DNA of 14,528 bases from Deltaproteobacteria bacterium (GCA_016219145.1 JACRCG010000251.1:1-14528); one strand, 5' to 3'. Shown: positions 6,668 to 14,094, counted from the first letter of the stretch. Notes: generated from the sequence alone by a model not told the origin. Translations and numbers: made by a program.

Positions 6668-9547
6668 ATGAATGATTACTACCAGCATAATCCCCTGATC
6701 CACAGAGATCGCCGTCTGGCCAAATCCACTTCCGAATGGGTGCGCTCCTTTGCCTGCGAAGACCTGAAACCGCTGATTGTATGTCGCGGGCCTATCCGCA
6801 AGGAAGCAATGGATGTTTATACCGAGATGGGGATTACTCATTTCGGGATACTGCTCTCCGAAAAAGATTCGATAGTCTACGCCAACGCCCTGGCTCCCGA
6901 ACTGCGCCAGTTGACCGATTCCACCCGGGTTCACAGGGTGCCGGACTATAGTGGCGCCAGCAAGGAGGAGCGCGTCGAAAGGATGAATCAGATCATCCAG
7001 ACCGCCAAAGACAATGGTTACGATTCAATCTTTGCCGGCTACGGCTTCATGGCCGAGGATGAAGAGTTTGTCGCCACCATTGAAAAGGCCGGACTGAAAT
7101 TCATCGGACCATGTGCCGCCACTCAGGCGAAGGCCGGAAAAAAAGACGAAGCCAAACGCACCGCTCTGGCAGTAAACGTCAGTGTCACCCCCGGTATCAA
7201 TAACGTCACCGCCCTGACCCTGCTCAAGAAGTTTCCTACCCGCGAAAAGCTCCTCAAACTGGCCGACGCGGAAGATCTGGCCTGCGATAAAAAGGTTCTG
7301 GCCGATACGAAACTTTCCCTTGAGCTGCTGGCGGATCACATTTTGATGGCCTCCTACACCAAGGGGATTGACCTGTTCTCGATCGAGGAACTCTGCGCTC
7401 AAGTACAAGCCGAGGTGATCGGTCTGTTCAAAAAGTACCCGCAGAGCCGCTTCCGCATCAAGGCCATCGGTGGTGGCGGCGGCAAGGGGCAGCGCATTCT
7501 GGGGGCCTCGCTCCTGACCGCAAAAAATCCGACCGACAAACAGATTATCGCTGCAGCCGCCGAAGCTCCGACACTGGTGCGCGAAGTGCTGAACGAGGTC
7601 AAGGCCAATGGTGTCGGCGACAACAAAAACGTTCTGGTCGAGTTGAACATTGAACAGACCCGCCACAACGAGATCCAGCTGCTGGGTAATGGAAAATGGT
7701 GCGTCTCGCTGGGCGGACGCGACTGTTCACTACAGATGCATGAACAGAAACTTCTGGAGGTATCGGTTACGCAGGAAGGGCTGCTGGCGGCCATTGACAG
7801 CGCCAAAAAGGCCGGACGCAAACTGGAAGTCAAGGCGCTGGAGAGCGACCTGAAGGTTCTCAGGCGCATGGAGGAAGAATCGGCCCGTTTCGGACAGGCT
7901 GTAGGCCTCGACTCCGCCTCTACCTTTGAATGCATCGTAGACCGTGACCGCCACTTCTTCATGGAAGTCAATACCCGCATCCAGGTAGAGCACCGCGTCA
8001 CCGAACTCTGCTACAGCCTCAAATTTACCAACTCCAAAGACAAGAACGACTTTTTCATAGTTGAGTCGCTGGTCGAGGCGATGGCGCTCCTGGCCCGCCA
8101 CAATGAACGCTTGCCCAAACCGGAGCGGATTGTCCGCTTCAATGCTTCGGCCGAAGCCCGCCTGAATGCCACTGACGCATCCCTGTCGCCGCACGCCGGC
8201 GGCATGATCCGCTACTGGTCCAAGCCGATTGAAGGCGAAATCCGGGATGATCAGGGCATCAGCATGGTCAATCCGGACACCGGCATGTTCATGCGCTACA
8301 AGGTAGCCGGCGCCTACGATTCCAACATCGCCTTGCTGCTCACCAAGGGTGACGACCGCTTCGAGAGCTACAAACATATGGCCAAGGTTCTCTGCCGGAC
8401 CACCATGCGCGGAAATGACCTCGGCACCAATCTGGAGTTCCATTACGGGCTGGTCAACTGGTTTTTAGGCTATAACGTCATGGCCAAACCGACCACCCGC
8501 TTTGTTGTTCCGTATCTGACACTGGTCGGACAGCTAAAGGAAGAAGCAAGCAAGCTTGATCCGGTTTTTGCATTCATTCAGCTGAAGAAGCACTATGCCA
8601 AACAGATGGCCGACCAGTTTCCCGACCAGCCGGATGCCGGCAAAAACATGTCGCAGGTTCTTGATCGCAAAGGAACATTGGTGACCCGTCCAATCGAAAA
8701 GTTCATCGCAGATCCGCATCTGCTCTCCGGTTGGCTCAGTATCAACAGGAAGAACTTCAAGCTCGATAAAGGCAAGGTAATCTGGCTGAAAAATCCGCTG
8801 GTGATTCTGGATGAGACCTACCGCTACCTGAACATGTCCTACCGTTCCACTGTACCTGCGGCCGAGGTGATCTGGAGTCACGACAACGAATTGCTCCAGA
8901 AAGCGCTCAGCTTCTACGCGACTTTGAACGATACCTTCAAGCTGCACATGGACGATTATTTCAAGCTGAACGATATTCTGCAGAAGGATAAACCCCAAGG
9001 CGGCTACGATGCCGGGATGTGGGAACAGATCCGTTCTGCGCACTTCGGCTTTGAAGCCGGTACTGAGCTGTTGGGGATGCTGTTTCTGGTAGCCGAAAAG
9101 ACCAGCTTCTGGGACTTCCGCGTCGAGGAAGACCTCGAGGTGACTATTCCCGATTATCTGTTCGACGCCGACCTGCAGAACCGCATGAAGAAAGTGCTGG
9201 TGCCGCCCCCCACCACCAAGGCCGATGAGATCGTTGCCATCTGCGGCGGCATGTATTATGGCCAGGAGGCGCCCGGACTGCCGACCTTCGTCCACGAAGG
9301 GATGCATTTCGAAAAAGGGCAGGCTCTGTACATCATCGAAGTCATGAAGATGTTCAATACCGTCCGGGCCACATTCTCCGGAACAATCGACAAAATCGTC
9401 ATCCAGAGCGGCGACGGCTCCATCGTTCACAAAGGGCAGCCGCTCTTCAAGATCACTCCGGACGAGAAGTTCGTGGAAACTGATCCGAAAGCGATTGAAA
9501 AGGAGAAGCGGGAGCGTACCGGTGAGTATTTGAAGGCGGTACTGTAA
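6668..9547 (+). CDS. Biotin carboxylase fused to biotin carboxyl carrier domain (acyl-CoA carboxylase alpha-type subunit)
   Basis: ATP-dependent carboxylation of protein-bound biotin, supplying the carboxyltransferase upstream. The N-terminal biotin carboxylase (about residues 30-580) has the ATP-grasp loop IGGGGGKGQR (267-276) after RIKA. It also has GGRDCSLQMHEQK, like the family GERDCSxQRRxQK but with Met-His in place of Arg-Arg, and MEVNTRIQVEH (432-442) with the catalytic Glu/Asn/Arg. The C-terminus is a lipoyl/biotinyl domain with EVMKM, biotinyl lysine K894. Two oddities stand out. An insertion of roughly 50 residues precedes the glycine loop, and about 270-300 unrecognised residues lie between the carboxylase and carrier domains. 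At 959 aa it is far longer than typical PccA (about 660-730). ATG 6668 is chosen: GGAG (6654-6657) lies 10 nt upstream, and earlier in-frame starts fall inside repeat element 2. Confidence 0.87.
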   Translation: MNDYYQHNPLIHRDRRLAKSTSEWVRSFACEDLKPLIVCRGPIRKEAMDVYTEMGITHFGILLSEKDSIVYANALAPELRQLTDSTRVHRVPDYSGASKEERVERMNQIIQTAKDNGYDSIFAGYGFMAEDEEFVATIEKAGLKFIGPCAATQAKAGKKDEAKRTALAVNVSVTPGINNVTALTLLKKFPTREKLLKLADAEDLACDKKVLADTKLSLELLADHILMASYTKGIDLFSIEELCAQVQAEVIGLFKKYPQSRFRIKAIGGGGGKGQRILGASLLTAKNPTDKQIIAAAAEAPTLVREVLNEVKANGVGDNKNVLVELNIEQTRHNEIQLLGNGKWCVSLGGRDCSLQMHEQKLLEVSVTQEGLLAAIDSAKKAGRKLEVKALESDLKVLRRMEEESARFGQAVGLDSASTFECIVDRDRHFFMEVNTRIQVEHRVTELCYSLKFTNSKDKNDFFIVESLVEAMALLARHNERLPKPERIVRFNASAEARLNATDASLSPHAGGMIRYWSKPIEGEIRDDQGISMVNPDTGMFMRYKVAGAYDSNIALLLTKGDDRFESYKHMAKVLCRTTMRGNDLGTNLEFHYGLVNWFLGYNVMAKPTTRFVVPYLTLVGQLKEEASKLDPVFAFIQLKKHYAKQMADQFPDQPDAGKNMSQVLDRKGTLVTRPIEKFIADPHLLSGWLSINRKNFKLDKGKVIWLKNPLVILDETYRYLNMSYRSTVPAAEVIWSHDNELLQKALSFYATLNDTFKLHMDDYFKLNDILQKDKPQGGYDAGMWEQIRSAHFGFEAGTELLGMLFLVAEKTSFWDFRVEEDLEVTIPDYLFDADLQNRMKKVLVPPPTTKADEIVAICGGMYYGQEAPGLPTFVHEGMHFEKGQALYIIEVMKMFNTVRATFSGTIDKIVIQSGDGSIVHKGQPLFKITPDEKFVETDPKAIEKEKRERTGEYLKAVL

Positions 9548-9573
9548 CGTTTATTAATGCAGATGCGAATATG

Positions 9574-9616
9574 AAGGCCAGGGCGGGGAGCGTACCTTCT
9601 CCCCTGGCCTTTTTTT
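9574..9616 (+). terminator. Intrinsic terminator after the biotin carboxylase gene
   Basis: A 10-bp stem AAGGCCAGGG (9574-9583) / CCCTGGCCTT (9602-9611) is followed by seven T (9610-9616). It is strong and well placed 26 nt after the stop codon. It implies that the mutase gene downstream has its own promoter or depends on read-through; no convincing promoter is visible between here and 9815. Confidence 0.88.
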
Positions 9617-9637
9617 ATGACAATTGGAAAGGCTATT

Positions 9638-9787
9638 GAACCACAGAGCAACAGAGCAACAGAGAGCTTGAAAAGCTAAAATTAAGGGGAACGGAAAAGA
9701 AACAAATGACTGAAAGGTTTGGGGTTACTTAAGTCGTTTTTTGAATACTTTTTCGTTTTTCTCTGTTGCTTAGTTGCTCTGTGTTTC
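9638..9787. repeat. Inverted-repeat element 3 (short, no gene), upstream of the mutase gene
   Basis: Left arm 9638-9664 and right arm 9761-9787 match as inverted copies at 24 of 27 positions. The left arm equals the family consensus exactly. The 96-bp interior carries no gene and shows no obvious similarity to the interiors of elements 1 and 2. The element starts 21 nt after the terminator and ends 27 nt before the mutase ATG. Confidence 0.9.
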
Positions 9788-9814
9788 AAAATATTTTATT
9801 TGAGGTGTAATACT

Positions 9815-11467
9815 ATGAGTATCCAAGACAGCAAGAAAAAATGGAATGAAGCCGTTGCCAAAAACATCGCCAAATCACCCGAGCGGATGGACCCGTTCCT
9901 GACCAGTTCCAACATAGAGCTGGAGCGCTGCTTTACCCCCGGCTTCGACTACCCCGGCTACGAAGAACAGCTGGGCTTTCCCGGCGAGTACCCTTATACT
10001 CGCGGCGTACAGCCGACCATGTACCGGGGACGCTTCTGGACCATGCGCCAGTACGCCGGATTCGGCACCGCCAAGGAGTCCAACGAGCGCTACAAATATC
10101 TGCTCTCAGCCGGACAGACCGGTCTTTCGGTGGCCTTTGACCTGCCGACCCAGATGGGTTATGACTCGGACGCCGGCATGAGCATGGGCGAAGTCGGCAA
10201 GGTCGGTGTCGCCATAGATTCACTGGCAGATATGGAGATCCTATTCGACGGCATCCCGCTCGATAAGGTTTCCACATCAATGACCATCAACTCCACCGCT
10301 GCCATCCTGCTCTGCATGTATATCGCCGTGGCGGAGAAGCAGGGCGTCCCGGCCGACAGAATTTCCGGCACGATCCAGAACGATATCCTGAAAGAGTACA
10401 TGGCGCGCGGCACCTACATCTACCCCCCCAAGGAGTCGATGAGGATCATCACAGACATCTTCGCCTACTGCAAGGACCATGTGCCCAAGTGGAACACCAT
10501 CTCCATCTCTGGCTACCACATCCGCGAGGCCGGCTCCAGCGCCGTGCAGGAAGTGGCCTTCACCCTGGCTGACGGCATCGCCTACGTTGAGGCGGCCATC
10601 AAAGCCGGCCTGGAAGTGGACGAATTTGCGCCACAGCTGGCCTTTTTCTTCAACGCCCACAACAACCTGTTTGAAGAGGTGGCCAAATTTCGCGCCGCCC
10701 GCCGCATCTGGGCCAAAATCATGAAGGATCGCTTCGGCGCAAAAAACCCCAAATCACAGATGCTCCGTTTTCACACCCAGACAGCCGGCTGCACGCTGAC
10801 CGCCCAACAGCCTGACAACAACATCATGCGGGTTACAATACAGGCTCTGGCGGCCGTTCTGGGTGGCACCCAGTCGCTGCACACCAACTCGCGAGACGAA
10901 GCGCTGGCGCTGCCGACCGAGGACTCGGTCCGGATCGCCCTGCGCACCCAGCAGGTCATCGCCTATGAATCAGGGGCGGCTGATAGTATCGACCCGCTGG
11001 CCGGCTCGTTTCTGGTGGAGTCGCTGACCGACCAGATCGAAAAAGCCGCTCTGGAATACATCGACAAGATTGACAAGCTGGGTGGGGCGGTGGAGGCCAT
11101 CTCACGCGGCTTCCAGCAGAAGGAGATTCAGGATTCCGCCTACGCCTACCAGAAGGCGATTGAAAAAGACCAGCTGATCATTGTCGGTGTCAACAAATTC
11201 ACCGTAAAAGAGCCACCTCCGACCGGCCTTCTGAAGGTAAAGGAGGAGGTCGAGATATTTCAGAAGAAGTCACTGGGCGAGATGAAGGCCGGGCGGGATG
11301 ATGCTGCCGTCAAGGCCGCTCTGGCAACCCTGGCGAGCGCGGCGAAGGGAACTGACAACCTGATGCCGTATATTCTGGCAGCAGTGAAGGCCTATGCCAC
11401 GCTGGGCGAAATCGCAGACGTATTCAGAGGGGTATTCGGGAAGCATACCGAAACGGTTGTTTTATAA
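9815..11467 (+). CDS. mcmA: Methylmalonyl-CoA mutase, catalytic (large) subunit without B12-binding domain
   Basis: Adenosylcobalamin-dependent interconversion of (R)-methylmalonyl-CoA and succinyl-CoA. The 550 aa cover the TIM-barrel substrate-binding domain: PTMYRGRFWTMRQYAGFGTA, FDLPTQMGYDSDAG, QNDILKEYMARGTYIYPP, SGYHIREAGSS and a QTAGCTLTAQQP-type loop near the barrel end. Tyr80, Arg198 and His235 line up, at a constant offset of nine, with Tyr89, Arg207 and His244 of the Propionibacterium enzyme. Tyr and Arg at these places argue for a true methylmalonyl-CoA mutase and against isobutyryl-CoA mutase (Phe, Gln). The cobalamin-binding domain with DxHxxG is absent, so a separate small subunit must exist elsewhere. 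ATG 9815 follows GAGGTG (9802-9807). A longer in-frame start at 9719 would translate repeat element 3 and is rejected. Confidence 0.95.
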   Translation: MSIQDSKKKWNEAVAKNIAKSPERMDPFLTSSNIELERCFTPGFDYPGYEEQLGFPGEYPYTRGVQPTMYRGRFWTMRQYAGFGTAKESNERYKYLLSAGQTGLSVAFDLPTQMGYDSDAGMSMGEVGKVGVAIDSLADMEILFDGIPLDKVSTSMTINSTAAILLCMYIAVAEKQGVPADRISGTIQNDILKEYMARGTYIYPPKESMRIITDIFAYCKDHVPKWNTISISGYHIREAGSSAVQEVAFTLADGIAYVEAAIKAGLEVDEFAPQLAFFFNAHNNLFEEVAKFRAARRIWAKIMKDRFGAKNPKSQMLRFHTQTAGCTLTAQQPDNNIMRVTIQALAAVLGGTQSLHTNSRDEALALPTEDSVRIALRTQQVIAYESGAADSIDPLAGSFLVESLTDQIEKAALEYIDKIDKLGGAVEAISRGFQQKEIQDSAYAYQKAIEKDQLIIVGVNKFTVKEPPPTGLLKVKEEVEIFQKKSLGEMKAGRDDAAVKAALATLASAAKGTDNLMPYILAAVKAYATLGEIADVFRGVFGKHTETVVL

Positions 11468-11469
11468 TC

Positions 11470-11880
11470 ATGATTGAACCACAGAGCAACAGAGCAACTG
11501 AGAAAATCTACATTGATGCTGATATAACCAACCGAATTATTGGTTGTGCCATTGAAGTCCACAAAATATTGGGACCAGGACTTTTAGAGTCAGTATATGA
11601 ATCGTGCCTTGCATTTGAAGTGACGAAATCAGGTTTTCTGGTCGAACGGCAGAAGCCTCTACCCGTTTGCTATAAAGGACTCATATTTAACGAGGGGTTC
11701 CGCCTTGACTTGTTTGTGGAAGAAAAAGTAATTGTTGAATTGAAGTGCGTTGAAAAAATCCTGCCGATTCATGAGGCTCAGATTTATACGTATTTGAAGC
11801 TAACAGGGATTAAGACCGGACTGCTGATAAATTTTAACACAAAACTTCTGAAAGACGGAATTATAAGAATTGCCTGTTGA
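11470..11880 (+). CDS. GxxExxY protein (PDDEXK_3 nuclease-like family), carried inside repeat element 4
   Basis: Small protein of the GxxExxY family, whose fold is related to PD-(D/E)xK nucleases; its function is not established. In 136 aa the signature G37-L-L-E40-S-V-Y43 follows AIEVHKILGPG. Asp80 and the E90-L-K92 motif form the PD-(D/E)xK-like core, and the C-terminus has the family pattern LLINFN-x-KLLKDGIIRI. The frame is intact and of usual length. It starts 2 nt after the mutase stop. There is no clear ribosome-binding site, so translational coupling is likely. Residues 3-11 (EPQSNRATE) are encoded exactly by the 27-bp left arm of element 4. The gene is visibly richer in A and T than the metabolic genes around it, suggesting acquisition. 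It has no evident role in propionate metabolism and is best seen as the cargo or driver of the element. Confidence 0.88.
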   Translation: MIEPQSNRATEKIYIDADITNRIIGCAIEVHKILGPGLLESVYESCLAFEVTKSGFLVERQKPLPVCYKGLIFNEGFRLDLFVEEKVIVELKCVEKILPIHEAQIYTYLKLTGIKTGLLINFNTKLLKDGIIRIAC

Positions 11881-11917
11881 TATTGACTTTCTCTGTTGCT
11901 CTGTTGCTCTGTGGTTC
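11476..11917 (+). mobile_element. Inverted-repeat element 4 carrying the GxxExxY gene (putative full-length family member)
   Basis: Left arm 11476-11502 and right arm 11891-11917 are inverted copies matching at 26 of 27 positions, the best match of the four elements. The 388-bp interior is almost entirely the GxxExxY gene, whose stop lies 10 nt before the right arm. Unlike the other three, this copy contains a gene, so I read it as the complete form and the others as gene-less relatives. No target-site duplication or known transposase is visible, so mobility is an inference. The element separates the mutase and epimerase genes, ending 17 nt before the epimerase ATG. Confidence 0.7.
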
Positions 11918-11934
11918 ATAAAAAGGGTTTAAAA

Positions 11935-12339
11935 ATGCTTACAAAAATCAACCATATCGGCATAGCCGTAAAATCCCTGAACGACGCACTCCCATTCTAC
12001 CGTGATCAACTCGGCATGGCCTTTCTCGGTACTGAAGAGGTTGCCGAACAGAAGGTCAGGGTTGCCATGTTACAGGTAGGCGAGTCCAAGATCGAATTGC
12101 TTGAGCCGACCTCCGAAGAAAGCCCGGTGGCAAAGTTTTTAGAAAAGAATGGCCCCGGAATTCATCATCTGGCCTACGAGGTAAATGACATCGAGGCGGC
12201 CATCGCCAAGTTGCTGTCAGACGGCGCCCGCATGGTTGATGAAAAGCCGCGTAAAGGCGCACACGGCGCACGGATAGCCTTTGTTCATCCCAAAAGCAGC
12301 GTCGGTGTGCTTACCGAACTTTGTCAGCCAGGGCACTGA
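11935..12339 (+). CDS. mce: Methylmalonyl-CoA epimerase (VOC superfamily)
   Basis: Interconverts (S)- and (R)-methylmalonyl-CoA, linking the carboxylase product to the mutase substrate. The protein has 134 aa, the usual length, with two beta-alpha-beta-beta-beta repeats. The start INHIGIAV carries metal ligand His7. KIELLEP (about 52-58), PGIHHLAYEV (His77/His78) and the terminal VLTELCQP (Glu128) fit the His/Glu-or-Gln/His/Glu metal site of the family; SPVAKFLEKNGPGIHH is typical of the epimerase. The ATG at 11935 is preceded by GGG (11925-11927) 7 nt upstream. An earlier in-frame ATG at 11896 lies inside the right repeat arm and would add a repeat-derived tail, so it is rejected. It follows the mutase, with only the inserted GxxExxY element between. 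Confidence 0.94.
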   Translation: MLTKINHIGIAVKSLNDALPFYRDQLGMAFLGTEEVAEQKVRVAMLQVGESKIELLEPTSEESPVAKFLEKNGPGIHHLAYEVNDIEAAIAKLLSDGARMVDEKPRKGAHGARIAFVHPKSSVGVLTELCQPGH

Positions 12340-12363
12340 TTGAAGCTATAACCCTGTTTTTTT
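12329..12363 (+). terminator. Possible weak intrinsic terminator after the epimerase gene
   Basis: CAGGG (12329-12333) can pair with CCCTG (12352-12356), followed by seven T (12357-12363). The stem is only 5 bp with an 18-nt loop and contains the epimerase stop codon. It may stop transcription only partly. Confidence 0.4.
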
Positions 12364-12365
12364 GC

Positions 12366-12393
12366 TTGACATTCGTTTGATTTATTGTATATT
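12366..12393 (+). promoter_or_regulatory. Sigma-70-type promoter for the porin transcript
   Basis: A consensus TTGACA (12366-12371), a 16-bp spacer and TATATT (12388-12393) make the clearest promoter in the window. Start would fall near 12400, leaving a leader of about 370 nt before the porin ATG. Confidence 0.65.
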
Positions 12394-12768
12394 TCGCCAA
12401 ACCAAATAGAACGAGATCCTGAAACATACGATCCTAACAAGTAGCTAACCGATTGATACTAAAAAGGTTTCCAGCATGTGCTGGCGACAGAGACCGGGAG
12501 CGAAACACACTGTGAACGTTTCAGAAAAAAACATACAATGCGATATATTTTTATACCTTTGGGCATCCGGGTTCGGTTCCGGCTGATCAGAGGTATTTGT
12601 GTTTCTGGCGGCTCATTTAGTAGCAGATAGTCGTTCATGAGTATCGGTGCCAAATTTAGAGGAAAGGTGGTGGGTGGCGGCAAGAATTGGATTTTTGTAA
12701 ACGGAAGAATCAGGAAAGTTAACCGCAGTAGTACCAAGCATCTTATAAAAATTGAAGGAGGCACACAC
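12394..12768 (+). promoter_or_regulatory. Long 5' leader of the porin gene, possibly structured
   Basis: This stretch of about 375 bases has no convincing gene. Visible structure includes a hairpin CCAGC/GCTGG (12471-12484), a long-range pairing CTGAAAC (12419-12425) with GTTTCAG (12518-12524), and a competing pairing GAAAC (12502-12506) with GTTTC (12518-12522). A CCGG/CCGG hairpin (12567-12582) follows. A 36-codon open frame at 12476-12586 has an AAAAAGG motif 8 nt upstream and could be a leader peptide, but no homology is recognised. It may hold a regulatory RNA; it matches no riboswitch class I can name. Confidence 0.35.
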
Positions 12769-14094
12769 ATGAGTTTGAAAAAAACAGTAGCAATCGCAGT
12801 AGCAGCAGGGGCCCTGGCCGCTATTTCCGTACCGGCAATGGCATTTGAGAACGAGTTTCACGGCATGTTCCGTCTGCGCGGGATCATGTCAAACTATGAG
12901 AACGCAGCAACCGGCGTTCTGGCAGCGAGCCCCAAAGACAGAACAACCACCGTGTTCGAGCAGCGCGCCCGTCTCCAGTATATTGCCAAAGCCAGCGACG
13001 ATCTGAAACTGGTTACACATTTTGAGGTTGACTCCAGCTGGGGCGATACAGGCGGAGCAACAGGTGGTCGCGGCCTGGGTGGCGGCGTTGGCGCGGACAG
13101 CGTCAACCTCGAAACCAAGAATGTATACCTTGATTTCAAGATTCCTTCCACTCCGGTCAACGCCAAGGTTGGTATCCAGGGCTTTGCCGATGCCTACAAA
13201 GGCATTTTCCTGCTTGACGACATAGCTGCCGCAGTATTCTCAGCAAAAATGGACGCTGCGACGGTAACCGCCGGCTTCTCCCGTCTGATGGACAACGGAG
13301 GATACCTCGCTGCTTCTACTTCTCCGACGGGACAGAAAACTGCCGACCTTTATCTGTTGGACGGCAAGTTCAACGTTGCCAAGGACACCACTGTTGGCGC
13401 TTCCTATTATCTGCTCCGCAATGACTACAACTACAGGACTTCCGACATTCACATGCTCGGCCTGAATGCCGCTGCCAAGCTTGGTCCTGCCGACCTTGAC
13501 GCATTCTTTGTCTTCCAGACCGGAGAACTCGGAACATTGGCCGCCAAGCAGAAGTTGACCGCCTGGGCTGGCCAGGTTGGCGCCAAAGTTGCGCTTGGTC
13601 CCGGCGCTCTCCGCAGCCAGTTCCTGTATGCATCCGGCGATGACGGCAAAAATGCATCCAAAGCAAAAGCCTTCCAGAGCGTTAATGGCTTTGTTGGCCA
13701 GTCAAGCAGCTTCTACACTGCAAAAATGCTGCTCCTGATGAGAAACGTGTATGCCATGGATTCCGACAAGGCGATTATCGGCTCCACCAACAACGTAAAC
13801 CAGGGTTTGATGTTCTTCAACCTCGGCTATGACGCCAAGTTCAGCGACAAGCTGGGCGCTACCTTCAACGTTGGCCTGGCCGGAGTTGACAAGCGTAACA
13901 CCGTGACTGCTTCCGACAGCAAGTTCGTCGGTACCGAGCTTAACGCTGGCGTGGACTACAAGCTTTACAGCAACCTGACCGCCGCGTTCAACGCCGGTTA
14001 TGTCATCCTTGGCGATTACTACAAGCAGGCCGCCGGCGTATCCAAACTTGCTAATCCTTACCTGACCGAAGTAATGCTGAACTACACATTCTAA
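12769..14094 (+). CDS. Outer-membrane porin
   Basis: Predicted beta-barrel channel of the outer membrane. Of its 441 aa, residues 1-25 are a signal peptide: SLKK, a hydrophobic Ala/Val stretch, then PAMA with cleavage before Phe26. The mature part is rich in Gly, Ala, Asn, Asp and aromatic residues with alternating polar and apolar residues typical of beta-strands. The last residues, EVMLNYTF, end in Phe, the C-terminal signal recognised by the BAM assembly machine. ATG 12769 follows a strong GGAGG (12757-12761) by 7 nt. The frame stays open upstream to 12637, but that stretch lacks a ribosome-binding site and would bury the signal peptide. The solute is unknown. It has its own promoter, long leader and terminator, so it is a separate unit from the metabolic genes. 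Confidence 0.88.
   Translation: MSLKKTVAIAVAAGALAAISVPAMAFENEFHGMFRLRGIMSNYENAATGVLAASPKDRTTTVFEQRARLQYIAKASDDLKLVTHFEVDSSWGDTGGATGGRGLGGGVGADSVNLETKNVYLDFKIPSTPVNAKVGIQGFADAYKGIFLLDDIAAAVFSAKMDAATVTAGFSRLMDNGGYLAASTSPTGQKTADLYLLDGKFNVAKDTTVGASYYLLRNDYNYRTSDIHMLGLNAAAKLGPADLDAFFVFQTGELGTLAAKQKLTAWAGQVGAKVALGPGALRSQFLYASGDDGKNASKAKAFQSVNGFVGQSSSFYTAKMLLLMRNVYAMDSDKAIIGSTNNVNQGLMFFNLGYDAKFSDKLGATFNVGLAGVDKRNTVTASDSKFVGTELNAGVDYKLYSNLTAAFNAGYVILGDYYKQAAGVSKLANPYLTEVMLNYTF

Noticed and set aside
9719..9814. In-frame N-terminal extension of the mutase, hydrophobic and looking like a membrane segment
   Set aside because: It is a translation of the right part of repeat element 3. GAGGTG precedes the ATG at 9815, where the conserved protein begins.
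2384..11917. AGAGCAAC repeats as a CRISPR array
   Set aside because: The units are tandem 8-mers within inverted arms, with no regular repeat-spacer series and no cas genes.
11460..11935. Target-site duplication flanking element 4
   Set aside because: Bases outside the two arms do not match as a direct repeat here or at the other three elements, so insertion by a classical transposase is not shown.
12476..12586. 36-codon open frame in the porin leader as a gene
   Set aside because: It has a passable ribosome-binding site, but there is no recognisable similarity or composition supporting it; kept only as a possible leader peptide.
12394..12600. GEMM-type (cyclic dinucleotide) riboswitch in the porin leader, considered because such switches are common in Geobacter
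   Set aside because: The conserved core sequence of that class is not visible.
12637..12768. 44-codon upstream extension of the porin frame
   Set aside because: No ribosome-binding site. It would place the signal peptide internally, while the ATG at 12769 has a strong GGAGG.
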